A program made the translations under genes and the position numbers. From a virus: DNA of 43,006 nucleotides. Within the stretch, counting starts at the first letter, position 1, and each line of letters begins with the position of its first letter. The DNA lies in IMG/VR virus record IMGVR_UViG_3300022853_000038, positions 1 through 43,006 of that record; one strand, given 5' to 3'. Under the pieces are notes generated by a model. The model saw nothing but the letters and a program-made list of their open reading frames with translations, was not told the origin of the DNA and did no database searches. Shown one piece after another: positions 23,986 to 31,423 of this stretch.

Positions 23986-23997
23986 CAATGGTACTAC
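23986..23997. repeat. Integrase arm-type repeat, tail-gene side
   Basis: CAATGGTACTAC, identical to 23756-23767 and in the same orientation. Together the two repeats bracket the tRNA-Pro core, as P and P' arm sites do. Confidence 0.65.
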
Positions 23998-24003
23998 ACT
24001 TTC

Positions 24004-24228
24004 TCAGCACAATAACCACATAACTACCGAATTCACACGCTCGCCTTTGTATCCATTATCTCGCAGATAGCCATGCAGCATCGCCACCGTCACATTCTCG
24101 TCTACTTCTCGTATAATCTCGTATAATTGGCTCAGAGTCTTTACCTCATTGCTCTCTTCCCAGCTCTTCGCTGGGGGAAAGTGTTCTTGCAGATGCTCTT
24201 CCCAGTGTGTATTAATTGTATCGCTCAT
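24004..24228 (-). CDS. Small hypothetical protein beside attP
   Basis: 74 aa from ATG 24228 (MSDTINTHW); a GTG 12 codons upstream is less likely. Helical, acidic N-terminus, with LSQLYEIIREV and a C-terminal YKGERVNSVVMWLLC. It is last after the two large tail genes and may be a non-virion accessory gene. No family is recognised. Confidence 0.6.
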   Translation of the reverse strand: MSDTINTHWEEHLQEHFPPAKSWEESNEVKTLSQLYEIIREVDENVTVAMLHGYLRDNGYKGERVNSVVMWLLC

Positions 24229-24315
24229 ATATGAAAATCCCCCCGCACCCCGGCTACACTTCACAGACTCAAAGAGACGGGAAAGTAGAGATACGAGGGG
24301 CAGCTCATATATGAA
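24223..24315. repeat. Direct repeat GCTCATATATGAA and an inverted repeat around it
   Basis: GCTCATATATGAA is at 24223-24235 and 24303-24315; the first copy holds the start codon of the 74-aa gene. GCTACACTTCA near 24253 is inverted as TGAAGTGTAGC near 24342. These may be remnants of a local duplication or accessory recombination sites. Confidence 0.45.
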
Positions 24316-24360
24316 CTCCCCCTTATCTCTTTAAGTAACCTGAAGTGTAGCTCTGCAATA

Positions 24361-26064
24361 CTAACTAATTTTCAGCAGACGAACACGTGTAACTCCATAG
24401 CCATTCGCGTCAATACTTGACTCTATAAGCTCCCATATAAAGTTTGTGCTATGCTTACGCATCAACATACGCTCGTTCCATCCAGCAGCTAGCTGCCAGT
24501 CGCCGTGCAGCATGCATATATACCTCTTCGTATCTGTGAGTCTTTTGTAAAATGGAAAAACAAGTAGCTGTGTCACACTCGAAGGATCTTGTGGCAGTAG
24601 ACTGTATCTTCCATAAGTCTCAGAGTTTTTAGGAGCTACATTTGTCATACGTGTATTTGTGCAAGTAGCGTACCCATATTTATAACCAGATCTATCATTT
24701 TGCCAGCCTCTAAAAAATAACAATCTAAACTCAAATGGATTACTTACCACATCGTCACTTATAGGTATATTCATTCTTGGCACTAGCTGAAGCTCATCAT
24801 TCATGTACATAGCAGTCGTGTATATCTGAGGCAGCTGTAGCTCACCCTCACCCTCGCAGTTTTTCAAGGCTTTGTATCCCACAAACACCAGTTCCTCGTC
24901 ATCATTGATACGGTAATACGCATTTTCGCCTTCTGCATATATCACATCGCCTATATCTATGTAGACTATGTTTCCGTTTAGCACGTAGACCCTCTGGCTC
25001 TTTTGTTCTAGTACTTCTCCTAGAGTAAGTGTATCTGAACTTATATAGTAAGCAGTCACTCGTGCCTGGTCTATAAATGCTATTGTATGATCTGCCACCA
25101 TATCGGAGATTCCACTGATAGCACTACTCCCATAGCTGTCAGACAGTGTGATATCTTGGCACATCCCATTGTAGTCCCCCATTTCTATTTCATAGTCTCT
25201 ATCTATATAGTCTGTCACATCGCACACCTCAGCGTTATCTACGGCTGCATCCATCGCATCAAAGTAGGCTATTCTTTTCACAGTATCGAGAGTGCAAGTG
25301 ATCCCAAACCCTCGAAGCTTATTGAAGAAATCCACGGCCGTCTCATTGGGCAAAAGATTCTTATACGGAATATTTACCACAGTCACGCCTCCCATAGCCA
25401 TCATATAGTTATTCATCACTATCAGCGTGCAGAGCTCAGTATTCTCAAAGAAGGTCCCACTTAGCGAATAGCCTATCTTAGCACATATTTTTACCAAAGC
25501 TGCCGGTAGATAGAGAGCTGCATTGTTAGCTGTCGTCGCCCCTAAGTAGAAGACTCCATCTTTTACGTAATTTACTGCGGCGTAGTCATACTTTCCCAGA
25601 TAGTACTCATCGTCATTTTGCCATGTTGGCCAGCATAAGTCCACCTGTGGCCAGTGATACTGATTCATACCAGAAGGAGCCATATCATCACCCTTGGTAT
25701 AAGTCAGTGTATCGTTACCCATCAGATCGGGCAGATTAGTTTGAGGAAGATCTCCCACGCCCATGCTACCTTCTATCTGCACATAGTAGTAGTTTTTATC
25801 AGCACGTACTACGCTAAGCTCAGCAGCTATTCGCACACTCCCATCCACCTCTACACGTACTTCTAGCGTAGCATTTCGCTCACGCGTATCTATACTATGA
25901 AGATGCTTCAGTATTTCTTCGTTCCCTTTTATAGGTAGGGTGAATGGCCAGCTAAAAGGCCTATACAGACCATCCTCACTTAATAGGTTATTCCTGTTAG
26001 TCGTAGAAATGCTACTGCCTATAGTACTGATCTGCCTATTATCTAGCGTAAGGATTCTTAGCAT
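24361..26064 (-). CDS. Tail/baseplate structural protein
   Basis: 567 aa, beta-rich. The N-terminal segment (FSWPFTLPIKGNEEIL at about 37-52) is typical of a structural protein found behind the tape measure or distal tail genes in Bacteroidetes siphoviruses. Overlaps the upstream tail gene by 7 nt and is transcribed from late promoter C. Probably part of the tail tip/hub; exact role unproven. Confidence 0.65.
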   Translation of the reverse strand: MLRILTLDNRQISTIGSSISTTNRNNLLSEDGLYRPFSWPFTLPIKGNEEILKHLHSIDTRERNATLEVRVEVDGSVRIAAELSVVRADKNYYYVQIEGSMGVGDLPQTNLPDLMGNDTLTYTKGDDMAPSGMNQYHWPQVDLCWPTWQNDDEYYLGKYDYAAVNYVKDGVFYLGATTANNAALYLPAALVKICAKIGYSLSGTFFENTELCTLIVMNNYMMAMGGVTVVNIPYKNLLPNETAVDFFNKLRGFGITCTLDTVKRIAYFDAMDAAVDNAEVCDVTDYIDRDYEIEMGDYNGMCQDITLSDSYGSSAISGISDMVADHTIAFIDQARVTAYYISSDTLTLGEVLEQKSQRVYVLNGNIVYIDIGDVIYAEGENAYYRINDDEELVFVGYKALKNCEGEGELQLPQIYTTAMYMNDELQLVPRMNIPISDDVVSNPFEFRLLFFRGWQNDRSGYKYGYATCTNTRMTNVAPKNSETYGRYSLLPQDPSSVTQLLVFPFYKRLTDTKRYICMLHGDWQLAAGWNERMLMRKHSTNFIWELIESSIDANGYGVTRVRLLKIS

Positions 26065-27632
26065 AGATCCACTACGGCATTAGTAAATGTGAAGCTGCGT
26101 TCTTCCAGTTCTCCGTCGCTACCGTCTAGTGTGCTAAAAGCGTCAGCATTCACCACTACTGGTCGCCAGAAAGCATTGGTATCTCCATAGTTTCCCTCTC
26201 GTATATATACTGCATCACTCTCAGCAAATTCACGAAGCCCAGGCATCTCGTCAGGATACTTTAATCCCGTACCCAGCTTATACTGGCTTTTGCACGTATG
26301 GTTATACGTATATATCTCGCTATCAGACTTCACGTAGTCATCACGTCCCTGCAGCTGGGCTTCCACACGCTCGTATAAAGCTAGATTAGTGATATGTCCG
26401 GTGAAGTAGATTGACTCCCACATACCTCGTGGATTCCTGTATATGAAGTGCCATGTAAATTCGCTCACTACCGCATCTTTTTCGTAACGCTGTACTTTGC
26501 TAGTCAGCGTGGAGCTATTGAGCTGTTGGCGTGCATACACCGTCACGTAGTCTATAGTCTTAGATTGAGCCGTCTCTATAGTCAGAGCATCATCCCATAG
26601 CACCACACACTGGTACACCTCCGGTGGGGTATTAGCGTCCATATTTTTTTGATTGATTATACCTGCACCCGTGTCAGTCCCATCAGTGAAGTACACTCGT
26701 CTGTACCATGTCACCGTGCCCATGTCATCCCCATCTAGGTACACCGCAGGATAGTCCACACATCCAGCCTTCATATACCGCGTTCGCTCATTGCGGAGCA
26801 GATGCCGAGCTGTAGTGCTGGTGATATAGTCAGATTGAGCCGTATTGTTAGGCTGTTCCAGTCTGGGAAGTCTCAGGGATATAGCGAGCTTAGGTGCTAT
26901 TGCCGTCCCCCACTCCTGCACCACTGCAGCCCTGGGAGGATTACCGTAGCTCTCGAAGTATCTTATATAGTAATACAGCACAGCACCATCTACGGCCGCC
27001 ATTTTATTAACTAAAGCAGCTCCTATGTCATTGAGTTGCGGTATAGCCGGGTGTATCTTTGGCTTCAGCAGATCAGGCACATATAGCCTCACTACATTAT
27101 CAGCAGCTGGACTTGCGTCTATAGTATTATAGAGCAGGAAGTCGTCTCCTTGTTTCACATATACATCAGCTACCACACTGAAGTTCTCGGCATACACATC
27201 ATCTACTCCTAGCACCGTGTTATTCATAGCCGTATTTGCATCCTCGTCTGTGATGTAAGCTATACCTTTATTCTTAGCCACGAGCTGTATCGAATAAGGA
27301 GCTGACCCACTCAGCATATTTACCGTAAAATCCCTATTTATATAGTAGTTTAAACGCAGAGCATCATAGAAAGCCACAAACTGAGAAGCATTGCTCCAAG
27401 CAGGCAGCTGCATCCCGCTATCATCAGGAGTGGTGACCACGGCAAAGGTTAATTTATTCCCGAGCCAGTGCACAGGGAATATACTTCCATTCGTGATACC
27501 GCTTGTTTTAGTCCATACATTCACAGCTAGAGTGCCTGGGGTCAGTATTGTTCTGGTAGTAGTCAGCCCCAGATAGCTTGGGATTCCGCAGAGGAGTACC
27601 TCAGGGAGTGCCGTATTAATTGTTAATGCCAT
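26058..27632 (-). CDS. Tail structural protein
   Basis: 524 aa, beta-rich with many Tyr/Thr/Val strands (for example YYYIRYFES, DYVTVYARQQL) and no enzymatic motif. It is first in the operon of late promoter C; its ATG is 5 nt behind the promoter's TTTG. The pairing with 24361-26064 suggests distal tail or tail-associated proteins. Confidence 0.6.
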   Translation of the reverse strand: MALTINTALPEVLLCGIPSYLGLTTTRTILTPGTLAVNVWTKTSGITNGSIFPVHWLGNKLTFAVVTTPDDSGMQLPAWSNASQFVAFYDALRLNYYINRDFTVNMLSGSAPYSIQLVAKNKGIAYITDEDANTAMNNTVLGVDDVYAENFSVVADVYVKQGDDFLLYNTIDASPAADNVVRLYVPDLLKPKIHPAIPQLNDIGAALVNKMAAVDGAVLYYYIRYFESYGNPPRAAVVQEWGTAIAPKLAISLRLPRLEQPNNTAQSDYITSTTARHLLRNERTRYMKAGCVDYPAVYLDGDDMGTVTWYRRVYFTDGTDTGAGIINQKNMDANTPPEVYQCVVLWDDALTIETAQSKTIDYVTVYARQQLNSSTLTSKVQRYEKDAVVSEFTWHFIYRNPRGMWESIYFTGHITNLALYERVEAQLQGRDDYVKSDSEIYTYNHTCKSQYKLGTGLKYPDEMPGLREFAESDAVYIREGNYGDTNAFWRPVVVNADAFSTLDGSDGELEERSFTFTNAVVDLC

Positions 27633-27637
27633 TGGTT

Positions 27638-27674
27638 CAAATTTGGCACCGTTATCACCCTATTTTTAAGGACA
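27638..27674 (-). promoter_or_regulatory. Late promoter copy C
   Basis: Minus-strand box TGTCCTTAAAAATAGGG (27658-27674), 12-nt spacer, then CAAATTTG (27638-27645). The start codon follows after 5 nt. It drives the two tail genes and is back to back with the plus-strand gene at 27702. Confidence 0.75.
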
Positions 27675-27701
27675 GAAAGTACTTTTATTATATTCGCAGA
27701 T

Positions 27702-28088
27702 ATGAAACACATAGCAATCATTCTACTCGTCTCTTTATTTAGCCTACCTGCACAAGCACAGTTGAAGCCTATTTCGTCAGAACCTGCGGACTCTGGTAAT
27801 ACCTATATGCTGTCGATGAGTGCAAATAGCCTGGACAAAGCTGGACTACATGGAAATCTATCCATACTTCTAGGAGGAGTAGCAGTAGGTACACTGCTAG
27901 TAGGTAGTAGACTAGAGGCCAATGGAATACTAAATGGGAATGGCAGCGGAGGAGGCACTCCATTATTTATACTCGCGGGATTATCTTCAGCTGTAAGCTT
28001 AGGGCTAAACATTTCTCATCATAGGGAGATCCGCAAGTCCGGGTATTACCTGCGTGCGTACCTCGGCGGAGTGATCATTACATTCTAG
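27702..28088 (+). CDS. Exported small hydrophobic protein, probable lysogeny moron
   Basis: 128 aa. A clear signal peptide (MKHIAIILLVSLFSLPAQAQ, cut after AQA) is followed by a glycine-rich region and hydrophobic stretches at about 52-66 (LSILLGGVAVGTLLVG) and 87-101 (PLFILAGLSSAVSLGL). It stands alone against the strand of surrounding late genes, typical of a gene expressed from the prophage that alters the host envelope. No family is recognised; superinfection exclusion is a guess. Confidence 0.65.
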   Translation: MKHIAIILLVSLFSLPAQAQLKPISSEPADSGNTYMLSMSANSLDKAGLHGNLSILLGGVAVGTLLVGSRLEANGILNGNGSGGGTPLFILAGLSSAVSLGLNISHHREIRKSGYYLRAYLGGVIITF

Positions 28089-28185
28089 CCATCACCCACC
28101 CCACTATACATAGGATCACTATAGCCCATATCACATACGGAGCTATCTTCTCGTGGTCTTTATATCTTTTACTATCTGGATGCAT
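28078..28185 (-). CDS. Possible 35-aa membrane peptide
   Basis: Short ORF MHPDSKRYKD... with a hydrophobic helix (YVIWAIVILCIVGWVM) near the C-terminus. Its end overlaps the plus-strand gene by 11 nt. It lies downstream of a terminator, and TATTTTTG (TAnnTTTG) is present in the T-run before it. Weakly supported. Confidence 0.3.
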   Translation of the reverse strand: MHPDSKRYKDHEKIAPYVIWAIVILCIVGWVMARM

Positions 28186-28199
28186 GACTTGCAAAAATA

Positions 28200-28225
28200 C
28201 AAAAGCCGTGGATTCCTCCACGGCT
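28200..28225 (-). terminator. Terminator of the three-gene accessory operon
   Basis: Perfect 9-bp stem AGCCGTGGA/TCCACGGCT (28204-28212 with 28217-28225) with a 4-nt loop; in the minus direction it is followed by TTTTGTATTTTTG. Confidence 0.85.
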
Positions 28226-28326
28226 CTCTACAATAACGACAGTGAAAGCAATTCACAGCGTCGAAGTCTTGGGTTAATACAAAGATACATATTCCAAGGT
28301 ATTAGGATTATTTGCAAGTGAGTAAT

Positions 28327-28542
28327 TCATAACTCATCCAAAATGTCTCTATACTTCTCCAACCCCTTAGCTATTTTATCTTTCATCTTTAAGCTTAGTC
28401 GGAAGTCGCCACGTGAGGCACTATTATAGTGCCGCACATCTATACCGCATTCTCTTAGAAACCCGGTCTTGCTTATCCCGTCGTGAGCGAATAGTAGCTC
28501 CATCCGCTCCAGTGTTATTGCTTTAATCTTCTGATCGCTCAT
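28327..28542 (-). CDS. Small HTH-like regulator
   Basis: 71 aa. Residues 18-50 (AHDGISKTGFLRECGIDVRHYN...) look like a small helix-turn-helix with a basic second half. It overlaps the previous gene by 20 nt and is last in an operon preceded by a dyad operator, so it is a candidate autoregulator. The fold assignment is tentative. Confidence 0.6.
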   Translation of the reverse strand: MSDQKIKAITLERMELLFAHDGISKTGFLRECGIDVRHYNSASRGDFRLSLKMKDKIAKGLEKYRDILDEL

Positions 28543-28816
28543 AGGCTAGTTCTTCTTCTTTTCGTTCAAATAATGCTAAAAAATTCCAAGCATCCGTCTT
28601 TATCTCTTCTACTCGCACTTTAGTAGGTCGCTCGCCCGTGATGAACTGTACATCTGCTATATCTGCGGAAAACTCCTCATAACTGGCGAAGTAGCTGGCG
28701 GCATAGTCTAGGCGTATACTCACGCCCAGTTCTAAGTTAATGAGATACGTAGGGCGATCATTTCGTAAGATGTTCTCGCCCAGTACCCAGTGATAGTAGT
28801 CTGTGTGGTGACTCAT
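28523..28816 (-). CDS. Hypothetical protein, middle gene of accessory operon
   Basis: 97 aa, acidic and aromatic-rich, with YAASYFASYEEFSADIADV and a helical C-terminus (FLALFERKEEELAYERSED). It starts 2 nt beyond the stop of the 217-aa gene. No known family. Confidence 0.6.
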   Translation of the reverse strand: MSHHTDYYHWVLGENILRNDRPTYLINLELGVSIRLDYAASYFASYEEFSADIADVQFITGERPTKVRVEEIKTDAWNFLALFERKEEELAYERSED

Positions 28817-28817
28817 A

Positions 28818-29471
28818 TTATTCGGCTGCTAAAAAATAGTACATTCCTCTGTTACCTCTTTTATATTCACCGTCTTCCGATTCTTCATGATATTCTTCTT
28901 CTGTCACTACTTTAAGCCTTGCTGTAGCTCCGTCCCATATAGCATCTTCTATTGTCACACCAAAAGTGTCTATCATTATATATTGATCTGTTGTGAAAAG
29001 TTCCTCTATTTCGTAGAATTGTCCGTAATCCTGTAGTGCAGATATCTGCTTGTTATCGAGCTCTGAAATCTGTGTAATATAAACCCCATAAGAAGAATTG
29101 TATTCTCCATCAAAATCAAAGCTGTACCCAGTATCATTTGGCAGATCATATACACTACCATTTTGATCGGTGTAACATCTTTCGCCTATATCAGCCAGAC
29201 TTAGTCCGTTCTGAATTAGGATTGTTTCTAACTCACTGGAATCGTCCGTCGTCGCATCTAATACTTGGGATTTAGCCTCATCGTCTAGCTCTTTTATACT
29301 CTCACTTAGTGATGAGTAATCATAGTTCAAAGTCTCAGTTATATGACTTAGAGTGTGTTCACCTATACCATTTACGCTAAGATGTCCACCGTTGTAAAAT
29401 CTTCCCCCTCTACCTATTTGAAAATTGATAAGGATTGCTTTTTCTGTTGTTACTGCTGTTTGATTGTTCAT
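28818..29471 (-). CDS. Very acidic hypothetical protein, accessory operon
   Basis: 217 aa, strongly acidic (many Asp/Glu, few Lys/Arg), with mixed alpha/beta segments such as YSFDFDGEYNSSYGVYI. First gene of a three-gene unit having its own promoter with a perfect -7 element and dyad. Extreme acidity recalls DNA-mimic anti-restriction proteins, but no such family is recognised. Probably not a virion protein since no late box precedes it. Confidence 0.65.
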   Translation of the reverse strand: MNNQTAVTTEKAILINFQIGRGGRFYNGGHLSVNGIGEHTLSHITETLNYDYSSLSESIKELDDEAKSQVLDATTDDSSELETILIQNGLSLADIGERCYTDQNGSVYDLPNDTGYSFDFDGEYNSSYGVYITQISELDNKQISALQDYGQFYEIEELFTTDQYIMIDTFGVTIEDAIWDGATARLKVVTEEEYHEESEDGEYKRGNRGMYYFLAAE

Positions 29472-29501
29472 AATTTTCTTTGCTTTATCGTTATTGTACT
29501 A

Positions 29502-29546
29502 CAAAGATACATGAATAATTCGTTTCTACTACTATTGTGGTAGAAA
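29502..29546 (-). promoter_or_regulatory. Own promoter and dyad operator of the accessory operon
   Basis: On the minus strand the -7 element TATCTTTG (29502-29509) is perfect. Upstream is an inverted repeat TTTCTAC (29523-29529) / GTAGAAA (29540-29546), 24 bp in all, covering the -33 region. The start codon is 30 nt downstream. Confidence 0.65.
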
Positions 29547-29693
29547 TAATTAAATAAATAGTAAAGAAATAGTCTCTTAACCAATCTTGCAGCTACTCGC
29601 AGCGGTGGCCAAGAAGTCTTTAGTCTATGGTGTCCTGCCTTATTGACCCCCGAGCGATGGGCGTAGTAGGTATTCGCAAGTTGGTGGTGTCAC
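29547..29693. other. Noncoding gap between spanin and accessory operon
   Basis: No supported gene. It must hold the end of the late lysis transcript; no canonical terminator with T-run is visible, only weak hairpins around 29660-29695. Confidence 0.4.
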
Positions 29694-30185
29694 CTACCTC
29701 ATCCTCCACACAAAGAAGCATCCAGTCACTGCCGCTAGAATGACAAGTAGCATCTTGAAATTACGAAGAACCCAGTTCCACGCCACAGTACCAGTAGATA
29801 CACGCTCAGTCTTAGTACTATGCTCGCGGTATATGATCTTCTCTAGGTAGAGCGTGTCTGGATGCATCGCAGTAGTCACATTGAGTCCTTCAGGACTCGT
29901 GATTATACGCACAGTCACCTTCTCCGTGATCTGGTAGAAGGTATCTACCCTAGAGCTATCCGTATAGTAGTAGTCTGTAGTAGTATCTCTATAGACTTGG
30001 TACACCGTATCTATCAGCACAGTAGTATCACGCTCTACTGAGTATTCCGTGGAGGCTATGTACTTCTGGATGAGATCAGGCTTCTTGGCCAGCATCCTAT
30101 CAAATCTCTTTTGCGTAGCACAGCCACTTAAGAGTAGCAGTGCTAAAGCAAGCATGTAATATCTATTTTTCATTATTGTGGCCAT
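29694..30185 (-). CDS. Unimolecular spanin (lipoprotein with C-terminal TM)
   Basis: 163 aa with a lipoprotein signal (lipobox LLSGC, acylated C22), a periplasmic part of about 110 residues rich in Thr/Asp/Tyr beta strands, and a C-terminal transmembrane helix (about 142-160, FKMLLVILAAVTGCFFVW). Outer-membrane lipid anchor plus inner-membrane helix in one polypeptide is the topology of u-spanins such as T1 gp11. It follows the endolysin directly, so it should fuse the membranes in the last lysis step. An alternative ATG lies 4 codons in. Confidence 0.75.
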   Translation of the reverse strand: MATIMKNRYYMLALALLLLSGCATQKRFDRMLAKKPDLIQKYIASTEYSVERDTTVLIDTVYQVYRDTTTDYYYTDSSRVDTFYQITEKVTVRIITSPEGLNVTTAMHPDTLYLEKIIYREHSTKTERVSTGTVAWNWVLRNFKMLLVILAAVTGCFFVWRMR

Positions 30186-30197
30186 TGTCTACTAGTT

Positions 30198-30788
30198 TCA
30201 TATACCTACGATTCCTTTATAAAGAGCTGTGACCATATCAGTAAGGAATTTCTCCTGCTGATATAGGTCATAGTCTATCGTGTTGTCAAAGAAAAAACAC
30301 TCTATGAGCACAGCACTACCTTTTGTGTGCCGAAGCACATAAAAATCTGATTCCTTATCACTATCTCCATCACTGATGTCTTTTCGCATAGGCAGCATAT
30401 AGCCAGGGGCTATTTTATTTACACTATCATAAATACGCTGAGCAATAGGGTCCGATGGAGTATCTCCTACACTGGTGTATATCTCAAAGCCTCTAGCTAG
30501 TCCATTGAAAGCATTGCAGTGTACAGAGACCATAAGTGCGTCTGTATTAGCATTAGCTACTCGCACGCGGTGGCTCAGGCTTACGTCTTCACTATCATTA
30601 GGGTGCACGGTAAATATAACCTCGTGACCTGCCCACTCGAGTAGGTGAGCTAGCATCCCTCCTATAGTTCTATTCAGTACACCTTCGTGTACCATCTTCC
30701 CATTTACCAGAGCTTGCTTGCTCGGAGCCGTGGTATATTTCCCATTCTTATCTATGCCACCGTGGCCGCAGTCTATTACTATCTTCAT
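30198..30788 (-). CDS. Endolysin: N-acetylmuramoyl-L-alanine amidase (Amidase_3)
   Basis: 196 aa single-domain zinc amidase. Predicted zinc ligands and catalytic residues are H9 (DCGHGG), E35 (HEGVLNR), H90 (SVHCNAF) and E163 (LIECFF). No signal peptide or cell wall-binding module, so release depends on the holin-like protein. Start ATG overlaps the previous stop by 4 nt. Confidence 0.93.
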   Translation of the reverse strand: MKIVIDCGHGGIDKNGKYTTAPSKQALVNGKMVHEGVLNRTIGGMLAHLLEWAGHEVIFTVHPNDSEDVSLSHRVRVANANTDALMVSVHCNAFNGLARGFEIYTSVGDTPSDPIAQRIYDSVNKIAPGYMLPMRKDISDGDSDKESDFYVLRHTKGSAVLIECFFFDNTIDYDLYQQEKFLTDMVTALYKGIVGI

Positions 30789-31147
30789 TCTTCCGCTATT
30801 ATTTCATTGAACTTATTAAGGAGTGCTATCTGATCTGGATCATCCTTGAATGTGATCGCATACTGCGTGAATATTACACTGTACACCTTTTTTACAGTTT
30901 CAAATTTGCTCTCTATAGAACGTCGTAAATCTTTTTCTTTATGAAGTTCTATTTTAAGTTCTTGCACTGTAATCAGTGCGGTGTGCAGATTCGCTTTTAT
31001 TTGATCTTGGTCGCTGCATTCACTATTTATTTCTGCTAATTTCACTTCTTTTTCAGAGGCGTACTTTTCTTTCACGTATATACCTAAGAATGTAAGCATA
31101 GCTCCGCTAAGTGTAGATAGGAACAGGTATAGAGGATTGTTTTCCAT
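30785..31147 (-). CDS. Holin-like membrane protein
   Basis: 120 aa with one N-terminal transmembrane helix (about 6-24, YLFLSTLSGAMLTFLGIYV) and a long charged coiled-coil tail (30-100). Directly upstream of the amidase with a 4-nt overlap, the usual holin position. The single helix and long cytoplasmic tail are unusual, so membrane-anchored lysis accessory protein remains possible. Confidence 0.55.
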   Translation of the reverse strand: MENNPLYLFLSTLSGAMLTFLGIYVKEKYASEKEVKLAEINSECSDQDQIKANLHTALITVQELKIELHKEKDLRRSIESKFETVKKVYSVIFTQYAITFKDDPDQIALLNKFNEIIAEE

Positions 31148-31153
31148 TTCTTA

Positions 31154-31423
31154 TTACCAACCTCCAAATCTGTGGTCAGGTGTTTTTGGTGTTACTTCTT
31201 CTTTGTAAATTGGTGGCTCTTCTAAATTCCAAAGAACATCTACTATATAATCGCTAATAATTGTGCTTAATTCAGTTTCTTCATTGTAAGAAGTTTTAAA
31301 TCCCGACTCTACTAAGTCTCCATCTTTAAAAAACTTGTTACCATCTTCGTCTGTGATATAATGATCAGATAGCACTTCTAGCATTTCAGCCCTTGTTTTA
31401 AATTCGTATCTTAAATGTTTCAT
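31154..31423 (-). CDS. Hypothetical protein in tail fibre/lysis operon
   Basis: 89 aa, acidic. It begins MKHLRYEFKTRAEML and ends in a Pro-rich segment. It overlaps the fibre gene by 4 nt, so it is probably a fibre-associated accessory protein or chaperone. The locus is visibly more A+T-rich than the tail genes around it. Confidence 0.65.
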   Translation of the reverse strand: MKHLRYEFKTRAEMLEVLSDHYITDEDGNKFFKDGDLVESGFKTSYNEETELSTIISDYIVDVLWNLEEPPIYKEEVTPKTPDHRFGGW

